Shown: positions 44,137-54,035, numbered from the stretch's first letter. The stretch is DNA of 64,000 bases from Methylococcus capsulatus (GCF_036864975.1 NZ_CP104311.1:1652001-1716000), one strand, 5' to 3'. The notes: generated by a model from the letters alone, not told the origin. Numbers and translations are program-made.

Positions 44137-44377
44137 TGTCTGCTGTGGTCTCGATGCCCCCGATAGTCTATCCACCGTGCCCATCTGCCGAAGCCGATCC
44201 TGAAGAAGAATTCAGGGTTTCTTGAGCCAATCTTAACCATTGCTTCGCTATCCTGCACCCACCTTCCTCGTAGAGCCCAGGGCGCCATTTGCGCGTCCTG
44301 CCCCCAACATCGAAGGGGGCTCGGTCTGTCCAGGCCGGCGTCGATATATCACATAAAAATTCTGACGGATATAGAAA
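44137..44377. promoter_or_regulatory. Divergent regulatory region of the two-component system and czcCBA
   Basis: This 241-base gap separates the regulator gene (minus) and czcC (plus) and must hold both promoters and the regulator sites. I see no consensus -35/-10 pair with correct spacing; TTGAGC (44222-44227) and TATCCT (44249-44254) are 21 bases apart. Confidence 0.5.
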
Positions 44378-45811
44378 GTGGAGCGGAACGGCTTCCATGC
44401 GGACGGAAGAGGTGCCGGCTCGGGCGGGCCCGGGTGGTGTCTGCTTTGCGCCATGTGGCTTCTTGGCGGCTGTACCGCACCGGAATACAGGCCGACGGGT
44501 CTCCCTGTCTTTATGCAGGATATCGTCCAGTCTGGAACAGCGCCGGCGGCTTCGCCCGCTCCCTTGCCTTCCGCTGGCGGCGGCATCGCAGGCGCGGCGC
44601 GAGAGTTGACCCTAAACCAGGCGATCGGCCGGGCGCTGGAGGCCGATCCGCAAATCAAGGCTGGCTTGGAAAGCATACGGCAGGCAGAGGCGGATTTGGT
44701 CACGGCCGGTCTGCTGCCCAATCCCGAGCTGACCGCGGATGTGCTCATGATCCCCTGGGCGCAGCCCTGGCGTGAAACCCGGCAGGGTGGGCCGACCCAG
44801 ACCGATGCGCTGGTAAGTTTTCCGATCGACTGGTTCCTTTTCGGCAAACGCGCCGCGGCGATCGTCACCGCCCAAAAAGGCGTGGACGTGACCGCGGCCC
44901 AGTTCTCCGATCTGCTCCGCCGGCGCATCGCCGGTACCATCGCCGCTTTTTACGACGTGCTGGAGGCCCAGGCCCTGCTCGACCTGGCGCGGGTGGACCT
45001 CGACAATCTGTCGCAGCTGGAGCAGATTACAGCCAACCGTGTGGAGCTCGGTGGTGCCGGCACCATCGAGCTGGACCGCGTCAAAGTGTTCATTTTTGGA
45101 AGCCGCCGTGAGGTTCGCAGCCGAGAAACCGCTTTGGCGACAGCCATCGCGCGGCTGCGGACCTTCCTCGGCTATTCGGACGACGTCCCGCTGAAAGTAA
45201 AGGGGAATCTGGACGTCGCTGCGCCGGCGGCGCCGTTGGCGGCCGATGCCGCTTTCGCCCTGGCGGAGGAAAACCGGCCCGATCTGATCGCATGGCATCG
45301 CCAGATCGCGATGGCAGCCGCGAACGTGGAACTGGAGGAGCGCCGAGCTTACCCGGAGGTCAAGCCCGCTTTCGGTTACACCAATCAGTTCCAGCATGAG
45401 ATGAATCAGGCCAATGCCGATTCATGGAACGTCATCCTGCAAATGCGCCTGCCGGTTTTCGACCGCAACCAGGGCAACATCACCAAAGCCAGGTCATTGA
45501 AGAGCCAGGCCGAACACAATCTCACCGCTCAGCTGGTGAGCCTGCGCGCCGAAATCCTCGAAGCGGTCAAGAACTTCGAGGCGGCGCGGGATGCCCTGCT
45601 GATCGATGATCCCGGACAGCTCGATGCCGCCCGCAATGTGCGTGACAAGATTCGCGCTGCCTATGAACTGGGTGGTAAGCCGCTGATCGACGTGCTGGAT
45701 GCCCAGCGCGCCTACCGCGAAACCTTCCGGCTGCATATCGTCAGCCGGTCCAGCTATTGGCATTCACTCTATGCCCTCAACGCCGCTATCGGAAAGCAGG
45801 TGCTTCGATGA
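44378..45811 (+). CDS. czcC: Outer-membrane factor of an RND metal efflux pump (CzcC type)
   Basis: This is a 477-residue TolC-like outer-membrane channel. A lipobox LGGC (about residues 29-32) indicates a lipoprotein. Two OEP repeats follow, about 60-265 and 270-470, with LTLNQAIGRALEADP-like and DVLDAQRAYRET. The GTG at 44378 is the first possible start after an in-frame TAG at 44372; the resulting signal peptide is odd, with glycines before a short hydrophobic core, so the start is uncertain. It overlaps czcB by 4 bases. Confidence 0.87.
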   Translation: MERNGFHADGRGAGSGGPGWCLLCAMWLLGGCTAPEYRPTGLPVFMQDIVQSGTAPAASPAPLPSAGGGIAGAARELTLNQAIGRALEADPQIKAGLESIRQAEADLVTAGLLPNPELTADVLMIPWAQPWRETRQGGPTQTDALVSFPIDWFLFGKRAAAIVTAQKGVDVTAAQFSDLLRRRIAGTIAAFYDVLEAQALLDLARVDLDNLSQLEQITANRVELGGAGTIELDRVKVFIFGSRREVRSRETALATAIARLRTFLGYSDDVPLKVKGNLDVAAPAAPLAADAAFALAEENRPDLIAWHRQIAMAAANVELEERRAYPEVKPAFGYTNQFQHEMNQANADSWNVILQMRLPVFDRNQGNITKARSLKSQAEHNLTAQLVSLRAEILEAVKNFEAARDALLIDDPGQLDAARNVRDKIRAAYELGGKPLIDVLDAQRAYRETFRLHIVSRSSYWHSLYALNAAIGKQVLR

Positions 45812-46977
45812 TTTTCCGGTTTCGCACCCTTCCGTTAGCGCTTCGCCGGGCTGTCCTGGCGACCGGTGCGTTGACATTGGCGATGGGGATCTGGCGCTTC
45901 TGGCCCGTGTCGGCGCCGCAGTTCGCAGGAGAGCAGCCTCCGAAGCCGGGAACGGCCACCGTCGCCGGCCCTTGGCTCGTCGCCGTCGAGCCCGGGAGCC
46001 TCCTGGAGCGGAAGTTCGACCTCACTACGGTGCGAAAGGAACGTATCGGCACCCCCTTGTTGACGGTGACCGGCGCGGTAATGGCGCGGCTTCGTCCCGG
46101 TAAGGAGGCGCTGGCGGACCGCTGGCAGTTCAGCAGCGTGGAGTTGTCGCGCATTTACGCCGACTGGGAAAAAGCGAGCACCCAAATGGATTTCGAAGCC
46201 AAACGTCTAAAGAAGACCCGCGAACTGACGGCGGCGCAATTACAGTCGCAGGAGCGGGTGGTCGAGCGCCTGCGCAAACTGGTCGCTACCGGCACTGAAG
46301 CGGTGCGGGACCTTACCCAGGCGGAAGCAGCCTTGCTGCAGATTCAACTGGAAGGTCAAAAAGCGGTCTTCGAGGCCGAGAGTGCGCTTACCCAAGCCAC
46401 CCACAGCCACGCCGATTTGGAGCGCCAGTTGCTCCAGGCGGGTGTGGACCCGGCATTGCTCGAGCACGCCGACGCCGATTCGGCCATGGTGATGGCGGAT
46501 GTGCCGGAAGTCAGGATCAGTCTGGTGAAGCCGGGCCAAGCCTGCGAAGCGCATTTTTTCGGCTTGCCCGGCCAGACCTTCCGGGGAACGGTGAGAAGTC
46601 TGGCGCCGGCGTTGTCGCCGGAACGCCGGACCTTGCGCGTGTTTTTCGAGCTCGACGACAGCAAAGGTCAGCTCAAGCCCGGCATGTATGCCGAAATCGG
46701 CCTGGGCACCGATCCGCGCGAGGCGGTTCTGGTCCCATCGGACGGGGTTTTGCATATCGGAGATACCGACTTCGTATTGACGGAGGCAGGCAGTGGGCTG
46801 TGGCGCGTCACACCCGTTCAGGTCGGGGAGCGGGCCGGGGAGGGGGTTGAAATCCTCGCGGGGCTGACGGGCGGAGAGCGTCTGATCGGCTATGGTGCGA
46901 TCCTGCTTAAACCCTTGGTGGTACAGGCACTGCTCGAAGCCAGGACGGCTCCGGCGGATGATGGAGACGATCCCTGA
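45808..46977 (+). CDS. czcB: Periplasmic adaptor of an RND metal efflux pump (CzcB type)
   Basis: The membrane-fusion protein starts at ATG 45808 and has 389 residues. An N-terminal anchor is at about residues 9-32. A long coiled-coil hairpin lies at about 125-215 and beta-barrel domains follow (KPGQACEAHFFGLPGQTF in part, GLTGGERLIGYGAILLKP in part). No N-terminal His-rich metal-binding segment is present, unlike some CzcB. It overlaps genes on both sides. Confidence 0.88.
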   Translation: MIFRFRTLPLALRRAVLATGALTLAMGIWRFWPVSAPQFAGEQPPKPGTATVAGPWLVAVEPGSLLERKFDLTTVRKERIGTPLLTVTGAVMARLRPGKEALADRWQFSSVELSRIYADWEKASTQMDFEAKRLKKTRELTAAQLQSQERVVERLRKLVATGTEAVRDLTQAEAALLQIQLEGQKAVFEAESALTQATHSHADLERQLLQAGVDPALLEHADADSAMVMADVPEVRISLVKPGQACEAHFFGLPGQTFRGTVRSLAPALSPERRTLRVFFELDDSKGQLKPGMYAEIGLGTDPREAVLVPSDGVLHIGDTDFVLTEAGSGLWRVTPVQVGERAGEGVEILAGLTGGERLIGYGAILLKPLVVQALLEARTAPADDGDDP

Positions 46978-49900
46978 TGATTGCCAAATTCATTCGAGCA
47001 GCTCTGCAGTTCCGCTGGGTGGTCTTGCTCGCAGCCGGTGGCCTGATGCTGCTCGGCGGGTGGCTATTCACACGGATGAAGATCGATGCTTATCCGGATA
47101 TTTCGGCGCAGATGGTCCAGGTGATCACGACCTATCCCGGCCGCGCACCCGAGGAAGTCGAGCGCCAGGTGACGCTGCCGGTCGAGATCGCCATGCGCAA
47201 CGTCCCCAAGGTGGAAACCATCCGCTCGCGTACGATCTTCGGGTTGTCGCTGGTCCAGCTCATATTCGAGGAGGGCACGGAAAGCTATTGGGCGCGCCAG
47301 CGGGTGCAGGAGAAGTTGACCGGCCTCGAATTACCGGCGGGCGCCCAGGCCGAACTTGGACCGCTTGCCACGGCCTATGGCGAAGTGCTGCGCTACGAGC
47401 TGGCCTCGGATGGACGCCAGGACTTGATGGAGCTGCGCACGCTCAACGACTGGGTGGTCATACCCCGCCTGCTCCGGGTGCCCGGCGTCGCGGAGGTCTC
47501 CAATTTTGGAGGCTATAAAAAACAATTCGCGGTGCTGCTGCATCCGGCCCAGCTTCAACGCTACGGTCTGTCGGTCAACGACGTGGCAGATGCCATTCAG
47601 ACCAACAACGCCAGCGCCGGCGGCAGCGTGCTCTCGCGGGGCAGCATGTCGTTCGTGATCCGTGGCCGCGGATCACTCCAGAACGCCGAAGAGATCGGCA
47701 CGATCTTCGTCAAGTCTCTGGGCGGCACCCCGATCTACATCCGTGACGTCGCCGACGTGCAGCTCGATTCCAAAGTGCCGGCCGGCATATTCAGCAGAGA
47801 TTTCAAGGACGAGGCGGTCGAAGGCATCGTGCTGCTGCGCAAGGGCGAGAATCCATCCGAGGTGCTGGCCGCGGTGCAGGCGGCGATCGCCGAACTCAAT
47901 GCCGAAGGGCTGCCCCCCGGCGTCCGGCTCGAGCCTTACTACGATCGCAGCACCCTCATCGAAAGCACGCTGCATACCGTCGGCCACAGCGTGATGACGG
48001 GCATAGGTCTCGTCATCCTGATCCTGCTGGCTTTCCTCGGCCGGCCGGCGCTGGCGGCGCTGGTGGCGTTGACCATTCCCTTTGCCCTGCTGTTCGCCCT
48101 GGTATTGATGTACCTCGCGGGCATCCCGATCGGGCTGCTTTCGATCGGCGCCATCGATTTCGGTATCATCGTCGACGGTGCCGTGGTCATGGCGGAGAAC
48201 ATCGCCCGGCGGCTGGACGAGAGGGGACGGCGGGAAGCACCGGGAAGCGTGACGCTGACGGTTCTGGAGGCCGCTCTGGAGGTTGAACGGCCAGTGTTCT
48301 TTTCGCTGCTGATGATCCTGGGGGCATTCCTGCCGCTGCTGACGCTGACTCACATCGAAGGCTTGCTGTTCCGTCCCATGGCCTTGACCATCGTGTTCGC
48401 ATTGGGCGGGGCTTTGCTTTCTGCGCTGTTCGTCGTGCCGGTTCTGGCGACCTTTTTTTTCCAGCGAGGCTTTCGGGAATGGCACAATCCGGTGCTGCAC
48501 TGGCTGACCGGACGGTATCGGCTGCTGTTGACCACGCTCATCCAGCACCGCAAGCCTGTTGTGGCGACCGCGGCGGCGTTCTTGGCTTTGATCCTGGCGA
48601 CGGTGGTGCCGCGGCTGGGTATGGAGTTCCTACCGTACATGGATGAAGGTGTCATCTGGGTGCGCGCCAACTTTCCGGAAGGCACATCCTTACGGCAGAC
48701 CGCCCATTTCGGCCGCCGTCTGCGGGAGATCGCCCTGGGCTTTCCGGATATCCAGTTCGCCGTGGCGCAGACCGGCCGTAATGACAGCGGCACCGATCCT
48801 TACCCGCCCAGCCGCGTCGAAATGATGCTGGGTCCCAAGCCGCGTGAGGCTTGGACGCGGTTCGGAAACAAGCATGAACTGTTGGCTGCGCTCGGGGCCC
48901 GTTTCCGGGAGGAATTTCCGACCACTCGCTTCAACTTCACCCAGCCGATCATCGACAGCGTCACCGAGGACACCAACGGCACCTCGGCCAACCTGGCGAT
49001 CGAATTCTCCGGTCCCGACTCCGAGGTCCTGCTGGATCTGGCCCGAAAGGCCGAAGCGCTGCTCAAACGAGTGCCGGGCGCCACCGATGTCAACATCGAG
49101 CAGGAAGGTCCCCAGCCCCAGCTGCTGATTGAGCCAGACCGTTCCTTGTGTGCCCGCTATAACGTCCGGATCGAAGATGTGACCCGGATGATCGATACCG
49201 CCATCGGCGGTTCACCGATAGGTACCCTGTACGAGGGTGAACGGCGTTTCGACATCGTGACCCGGTTTTCGCCGGAGCATCTGCTCTCGCCCCAGGCATT
49301 GGGACGGCTGCCGGTCTATAACGCTTCCAATATTCCCATCCCACTCGCGCAAGTGGCACGCATCGAGATCATCGACGGACAGACCATGATCGCCCGGGCC
49401 GACGGACGCCGTCGTCTGACGGTCCGCAGCGATATCGTCGGACGCGACCAGGGTGGCTTCGTCGCCGATGCCCAGGCGCGGTTCGAGCAGGAAATCCATA
49501 TGCCTGCCGGTTACCACGTGGCCTGGCTGGGGATGTACGATAACCTCCAGCGGGCGAAGCGACACTTCGCACTGTTGGTTCCCGTCACGATCGGCGTCAT
49601 CTATCTTTTGCTCCTGATCACGTTCCGGGCGCAACGGGTGGCGCTGATTTTGCTGACGGCGATTCCGTTCGCCTTCGTCGGTGGGATACTGGCGTTGTAT
49701 GTGCGCGGGATGAACGTCAATGTGTCGGCGGGCGTGGGTTTTGCTGCGGTATTCGGCGTCTCCATCATGGACGGTGTGCTTCTGCTGCGCACCATCACGA
49801 GTCACCGGTTGGCGGGCGTGCCGCTGGAGCAGGCTATCCTTGACGCGGCCACCCGCCGGTTCCGTCCCATCCTGATCACGGCTCTGGTGGCCATCCTGGG

Positions 49901-50075
49901 CTTGATGCCGGCTTCACTCGCCACCGGCCTCGGTTCGGACGTGCAGAGGCCGGTGGCGACGGTGATCGTCTGGGGTTTGTTCAGCGCGACGATGATGACG
50001 CTGCTGTTGATTCCCGTGCTTTATCGCCTGGCGGCGCCTTCTCTGCTGGTTGCGGGCGGGGGCGGGACTTCATAG
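46977..50075 (+). CDS. czcA: Heavy-metal RND transporter (CzcA type)
   Basis: The 1032-residue inner-membrane antiporter has twelve helices and the signature DFGIIVDGAVVMAEN in helix 4 (about residues 395-410). DFG...DGA...EN is the pattern of the CzcA-type HME-RND pumps for divalent cations, while CusA-type copper/silver pumps have A-G...DAA. Substrate is therefore inferred as Zn/Co/Cd-like. It overlaps czcB by one base. Confidence 0.9.
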   Translation: MIAKFIRAALQFRWVVLLAAGGLMLLGGWLFTRMKIDAYPDISAQMVQVITTYPGRAPEEVERQVTLPVEIAMRNVPKVETIRSRTIFGLSLVQLIFEEGTESYWARQRVQEKLTGLELPAGAQAELGPLATAYGEVLRYELASDGRQDLMELRTLNDWVVIPRLLRVPGVAEVSNFGGYKKQFAVLLHPAQLQRYGLSVNDVADAIQTNNASAGGSVLSRGSMSFVIRGRGSLQNAEEIGTIFVKSLGGTPIYIRDVADVQLDSKVPAGIFSRDFKDEAVEGIVLLRKGENPSEVLAAVQAAIAELNAEGLPPGVRLEPYYDRSTLIESTLHTVGHSVMTGIGLVILILLAFLGRPALAALVALTIPFALLFALVLMYLAGIPIGLLSIGAIDFGIIVDGAVVMAENIARRLDERGRREAPGSVTLTVLEAALEVERPVFFSLLMILGAFLPLLTLTHIEGLLFRPMALTIVFALGGALLSALFVVPVLATFFFQRGFREWHNPVLHWLTGRYRLLLTTLIQHRKPVVATAAAFLALILATVVPRLGMEFLPYMDEGVIWVRANFPEGTSLRQTAHFGRRLREIALGFPDIQFAVAQTGRNDSGTDPYPPSRVEMMLGPKPREAWTRFGNKHELLAALGARFREEFPTTRFNFTQPIIDSVTEDTNGTSANLAIEFSGPDSEVLLDLARKAEALLKRVPGATDVNIEQEGPQPQLLIEPDRSLCARYNVRIEDVTRMIDTAIGGSPIGTLYEGERRFDIVTRFSPEHLLSPQALGRLPVYNASNIPIPLAQVARIEIIDGQTMIARADGRRRLTVRSDIVGRDQGGFVADAQARFEQEIHMPAGYHVAWLGMYDNLQRAKRHFALLVPVTIGVIYLLLLITFRAQRVALILLTAIPFAFVGGILALYVRGMNVNVSAGVGFAAVFGVSIMDGVLLLRTITSHRLAGVPLEQAILDAATRRFRPILITALVAILGLMPASLATGLGSDVQRPVATVIVWGLFSATMMTLLLIPVLYRLAAPSLLVAGGGGTS

Positions 50076-50130
50076 CAAGGAGCGGGAGCGATCCTGTTGG
50101 CCCGTTCCCCGTCGTTCGCTTACGTCTTCC

Positions 50131-50520
50131 TCAGTGGAGGTGGGGCAGATCGGTTTCCAGCATCCAGCACTCGTTGTCGTTGTCATAGCGCCACATCTCC
50201 TCCTCGACCATGCTGCGTTCAGTGAGTTCCTCCGGGCGCAGGTAGCGGATTTCGACCGTTTGGAACAGCAGGGCGGAGGGTTCTTCGGCGTGCCTGTAGC
50301 GCACATGGTAACCCGTGACCTTGTAGCCCTTCAGGCGGTCGAGCCGCTGTTCGGGACGGGGCCGCCTGACCTGGTAACTCGCGGCTTTCTCCCACAGTCC
50401 CCAGCGAATTGCCGATTCGTATCCCGTCAGGGTTTCGTCCTGCCGCATCAGGCCGATGTCGTGGCTGCAGCCGGTGAGCAACGCCATCGCGAGCGCAAGG
50501 ATGGGGAAATTCTTGGGCAT
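50131..50520 (-). CDS. Small lipoprotein, function unknown
   Basis: The 129-residue protein has a lipoprotein signal MPKNFPILALAMALLTGC with Cys18 as the acylation site. The mature part is hydrophilic with many charged and aromatic residues (for example WRYDNDNECWMLETD). I recognise no family. It is divergent from the next membrane protein gene and convergent with czcA. Confidence 0.75.
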   Translation of the reverse strand: MPKNFPILALAMALLTGCSHDIGLMRQDETLTGYESAIRWGLWEKAASYQVRRPRPEQRLDRLKGYKVTGYHVRYRHAEEPSALLFQTVEIRYLRPEELTERSMVEEEMWRYDNDNECWMLETDLPHLH

Positions 50521-50652
50521 GGGGGCGCTTGACGTATGATTTGGGGGAATTCGAAATTATATAATGGTTCGGTAGGTTTGCTGGGATGATGGGATTCGTG
50601 CCAGCGTCGGGCGTCCTGTTCCCCCAGGGGGAACGATCCATGGAGAAATCAT

Positions 50653-51147
50653 ATGAGCCAGTCGTTAGAACAGAAAGACAGTGGATTGTCGAGCAAGGCC
50701 ATGCGCGTTCTCGCTGTCGTGATGGCGGCGCTCGCGGTCATCTATTTCCTCCCGGCATTCATGTCGAGAACCACGGAAATCAATGGGGTGTCCAAGGCGG
50801 CCGCCTACAAGTCGGCGATGAAGGTCAAGCGCTATCTGTCGACCAACGATCGCGTGATCTTCGATACGGCGTTCGGCCTCCTCGACAAGATCAAGTCGCA
50901 GGAGGGGCCGGACGCCTTCGCCAAGGCGGTGGACGGCATGACGCCGGAAGAGGTCATCGAACTGGCACGGACCGCGGTCAACGCTAGGATCGCGGCGGGT
51001 GATCCGGAGTTCAGGCAGTACGCTTCCTGGGACGACATGATTGCGAAGCTGGTGGATACCAGCCTCGGTTCCTCGCGTTCACGCCACGGCTCGGGCCAGC
51101 AGCCAGCGCCGCTGCGCCAGTCGGAGCGTCCTGGGCGACCACAGTGA
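50653..51147 (+). CDS. Membrane-anchored hypothetical protein upstream of zur
   Basis: The 164-residue protein has one membrane helix at about residues 17-36 and then a helical domain with TNDRVIFDTAFGLLDKIKSQ in part and GMTPEEVIELAR. Function is not recognised. The AGAAATC before the ATG at 50653 is a poor RBS. A TATAAT stands at 50560-50565. The stop overlaps the GTG of zur by 4 bases, so both are likely cotranscribed and this gene may belong to the zinc response. Confidence 0.75.
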   Translation: MSQSLEQKDSGLSSKAMRVLAVVMAALAVIYFLPAFMSRTTEINGVSKAAAYKSAMKVKRYLSTNDRVIFDTAFGLLDKIKSQEGPDAFAKAVDGMTPEEVIELARTAVNARIAAGDPEFRQYASWDDMIAKLVDTSLGSSRSRHGSGQQPAPLRQSERPGRPQ

Positions 51148-51662
51148 GTTTCGGAGGGACTCCGTCTGCGGAAGTGGTGGCGCCCGCGCCGTCCGGCGGG
51201 CACGACCATCAGGGGTGCATAGACCGCGCCCTGAGCCGCGCCGAAAAACTCTGCGGCGAGCGCGGGGTGCGCTTCACCCCCCTGCGGCGCCAGGTGCTCG
51301 CGCTGATCTGGGAAAACCATGAGGCGGTCAAGGCTTATGACCTGCTCGAGCTGCTCAAGCCGTTCGATCCGTCCGCCAAGCCCGCAACCGTATATCGGGC
51401 GCTGGATTTCCTGCTGGAGCAGGGTTTCATCCACCGCGTCGAAAGCCTCAACGCTTTCATCGGCTGCAGCGACGTGGGACGCCGGCACGAAATCCTGCTG
51501 CTGATCTGCGACCGCTGCCACACGGTGGAAGAGCGCGCCGCCTCATCCGTCATGGCGGCGGTGGCCGCGGAGATCGCCTCGGCCGGCTTTCGCGTCCGTT
51601 ACAAGGCGCTGGAAATACACGGCATTTGCACGGTTTGTGCCGCGCGAGAAGATTCCGTTTGA
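51144..51662 (+). CDS. zur: Zinc uptake regulator Zur (Fur family)
   Basis: Zur represses zinc-uptake and zinc-sparing genes when zinc is bound. The 172-residue protein has a winged helix (TPLRRQVLALIWE, KPATVYRALDFL) and the structural zinc cysteines C122, C125, C162 and C165. The dimerisation-domain segment GRRHEILLLICDRC fits Zur more than Fur, which has HHDH clusters. The N-terminal 25 residues with HDH are an extension. The start is GTG at 51144. It stands immediately upstream of a Zur-box-bearing receptor operon. Confidence 0.88.
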   Translation: MSFGGTPSAEVVAPAPSGGHDHQGCIDRALSRAEKLCGERGVRFTPLRRQVLALIWENHEAVKAYDLLELLKPFDPSAKPATVYRALDFLLEQGFIHRVESLNAFIGCSDVGRRHEILLLICDRCHTVEERAASSVMAAVAAEIASAGFRVRYKALEIHGICTVCAAREDSV

Positions 51663-51733
51663 GTTCTTCCGAAATTCCTCACTGATAGCCGTTGCGGTCT
51701 GCCGCGTCTTCTGGCCCGTTTCCTTGGCCAGGC

Positions 51734-51763
51734 TTGTTTTTGTTACTTTATAACATATATAAT
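51734..51763 (+). promoter_or_regulatory. znuD promoter with embedded Zur-box-like operator
   Basis: TTGTTT (51734-51739), an 18-base spacer and TATAAT (51758-51763) form a sigma70 promoter. Within the spacer lies the palindrome TGTTA-CTTTA-TAACA (51741-51755), which matches the E. coli Zur consensus TGTTATANTATAACA with two mismatches in the centre. Zinc-loaded Zur bound here would block RNA polymerase. Confidence 0.8.
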
Positions 51764-51888
51764 CGTGCTCGCCGCCAGGGTAGCTCTTCGGGTTGGCTGC
51801 GAGTCTTTGCCGGAAGATACCGGATCGGCTGGCGAGAGACGGGTGACGATATAACATCGGTACGGATCCTCGAGGTTCCGGAAGCATC

Positions 51889-54018
51889 ATGTTCAAACGA
51901 TCTTCTCTCTCCTTCTATTTCATTGCGCTGGTGGCGCCGCTCCATGCCGCCGAGGTTTCCGAGCCGGCGGGCAAGCCGGTCGGTAACGAAATGAGCCCGC
52001 CGGCAGTCGATGCGGAGCCGGCTTCGGTGGAGCTTGAACCGGTCGTTGTCAGCAGTCCGCTGGAGGAAAAAGTCTCCGACATGGCGCGCCCGGTGACCGT
52101 GCTGACCGACAAGGAGTTGCGGACGAAGATCGGTACCACCATCGGCGAAACCCTCAAGCAGGAGGCCGGAGTCACCAGCGGGTCCTTCGGACCCGGCGTC
52201 GGTATCCCGGTGATCCGCGGCCAGACCGGTCCCCGCGTCCAGGTCATGACCAACAGCATAGGCACCGGCGACGTCTCGCAGATCAGCCCGGACCATGCCA
52301 ACGCCGTAGAGCCGGTGCTGGCCGACCGGGTGGAGATCCTGCGCGGTCCGGCCACACTGCTGTATGGCAGCGGGGCGATCGGTGGCATTGTGAACGTTCT
52401 CGACAACCGTATTCCTTCGCTGGTGCCGGACAAGCTGATGACGGCGACCGGGGAACAGCGGTTCAACTCGGTTTCGGGCCAGACTACGACCAACCTCAAG
52501 GTCGAGGGCGGTCAGGATCTGGTGTCCTATCATCTGGACGGCTTTTACCGCGAGAGCAACAATCTGCACATCGGCGGTCCGGCGATCGCCGAGACCCAGG
52601 CGCGCCAGACTGACCTCGCGCTGCAAGGCAGTCCGATCCAGAACTCCTACGGCGTCATCCCCAACACCGAAAACCGGGCCAAGGGCGGTTCCGCTGGGTT
52701 TTCCCTGGTGGGCGAACCGGGCTTTGCCGGAGTGTCGATCAATTACTTGGGCAACAACTACGGCATTCCGCCCGACGGTTCGCCTGGCGCGGGCGACACC
52801 CGGATCAACCTCAAGGAGTCGCGCTACGATTTCAAGAGCGAGCTGAACGCCCCGGTGGATTTCGTCGAGATCGTGCGCATGCGCTTCGGCCACATCAATT
52901 ACACCCACACCGAGCTGAACGACGGCGTGGCGGCCGCCCGTTTCAACAAGACGACCAACGAAGGCCGTCTGGAAGTTGCGCATCAGCCCATCGGCATCGT
53001 GAAGGGTGTCGTTGGGGTACAGATGAGTTCGGCCGATTTCGAGGCGATCGAAATCGGCTCCCCTGACGCGCTGGTGCCCAAATCGCAGCTCGGCAGCTAC
53101 GGCGTGTTCGCGGTCGAATCCTTCGAGCTGGGCGCGGGGGTATACGAGCTTGGGTTGCGCGGGGAATCGGATTCCATCGATCCCCAGGGTGGCCCCAACC
53201 GCAGTTATGCGCCGATCAGCGCCTCCGCCTCCGGGCAATGGAAGCTCGACGACGAACACGCCGTCAGCTTCGCCGTGACCCGCTCGCAACGGGCGCCCCA
53301 GGTGCAGGAGCTGTTCACCGACGGCGTGCACGATGCCACGCACAGCTATGAGCTGGGTGATCCCAATCTCACCGAGGAAACCTCTTACAACTTCGACTGG
53401 GGCTACCGCTACAGGGGGCGGGGAATCAGCGCCGAGCTCAACGTGTTCCAGAACTTCGTGAACGATTACATCTACCAGCAGATCACGGATGAGGTGTTCA
53501 ACGAAGACTCCGAGCAGTTCGAGAAAGCCTGCACCAGTCCGGGCGCCTGTTTCCCGGTGGTGCAGACCACCCAGGCCGGTGCCTACTTCCTGGGCTACGA
53601 AGGCAACGTCAAATTTTCGCTGATGGAAAACCGCTACGGGGTGCTGGACCTGACCCTGTTCAGTGATTTCACCCGCGGCCAGTTCGTCAACGGCGGCAAC
53701 GTGCCGCGCATGCCGCCGCTGCGCTACGGCCTCCAGCTCGACTATGCCTACGACGAGCACTGGAGCGGCAATCTGCGGCTGACTCGCGGCGAGAAGCAGA
53801 TTTATGCCGGCCAGAACGATGCCATGACCAACGGCTACGTGCTGCTCAACCTGGGCGTGCAGTACGAGGTCAAGGCGTTCAAGGACGCCGATGTGCTGGT
53901 CTTCGCCCAGGGCAACAACCTGCTCAACGACAACATCCGCAACTCCACCTCCTACTTGCGCTATTTCGCGCCGGAGGCGGGGCGCGGGGCGGAACTGGGA
54001 ATTCGGATTACCTATTAG
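51889..54018 (+). CDS. znuD: ZnuD-like TonB-dependent outer-membrane receptor
   Basis: The 709-residue receptor has a signal peptide ending near PLHAAEV, a TonB-box-like EPVVVSS and a plug domain with EILRGPATLLYGSGAIGGIVN in part. A 22-strand barrel ends in IRITY. The plug sequence and the adjacent zur and Zur-box support zinc uptake (ZnuD type), not siderophores. No long His-rich loop is present. A leader of about 120 bases separates promoter and gene. It is followed after 17 bases by the DUF1826 gene. Confidence 0.88.
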   Translation: MFKRSSLSFYFIALVAPLHAAEVSEPAGKPVGNEMSPPAVDAEPASVELEPVVVSSPLEEKVSDMARPVTVLTDKELRTKIGTTIGETLKQEAGVTSGSFGPGVGIPVIRGQTGPRVQVMTNSIGTGDVSQISPDHANAVEPVLADRVEILRGPATLLYGSGAIGGIVNVLDNRIPSLVPDKLMTATGEQRFNSVSGQTTTNLKVEGGQDLVSYHLDGFYRESNNLHIGGPAIAETQARQTDLALQGSPIQNSYGVIPNTENRAKGGSAGFSLVGEPGFAGVSINYLGNNYGIPPDGSPGAGDTRINLKESRYDFKSELNAPVDFVEIVRMRFGHINYTHTELNDGVAAARFNKTTNEGRLEVAHQPIGIVKGVVGVQMSSADFEAIEIGSPDALVPKSQLGSYGVFAVESFELGAGVYELGLRGESDSIDPQGGPNRSYAPISASASGQWKLDDEHAVSFAVTRSQRAPQVQELFTDGVHDATHSYELGDPNLTEETSYNFDWGYRYRGRGISAELNVFQNFVNDYIYQQITDEVFNEDSEQFEKACTSPGACFPVVQTTQAGAYFLGYEGNVKFSLMENRYGVLDLTLFSDFTRGQFVNGGNVPRMPPLRYGLQLDYAYDEHWSGNLRLTRGEKQIYAGQNDAMTNGYVLLNLGVQYEVKAFKDADVLVFAQGNNLLNDNIRNSTSYLRYFAPEAGRGAELGIRITY

Positions 54019-54035
54019 CCCAGAACAACGATCGC

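Noticed and set aside
50557-50565. TTATATAA palindrome upstream of the gene at 50653, considered as a second Zur box
   Set aside because: It lacks the TGTTA and TAACA arms; it is more simply a TATAAT -10 element, with no good -35.
51748-53760. 670-codon open frame antisense to the znuD-like receptor
   Set aside because: The opposite strand has a complete TonB-dependent receptor with signal peptide and motifs; the antisense frame has none.
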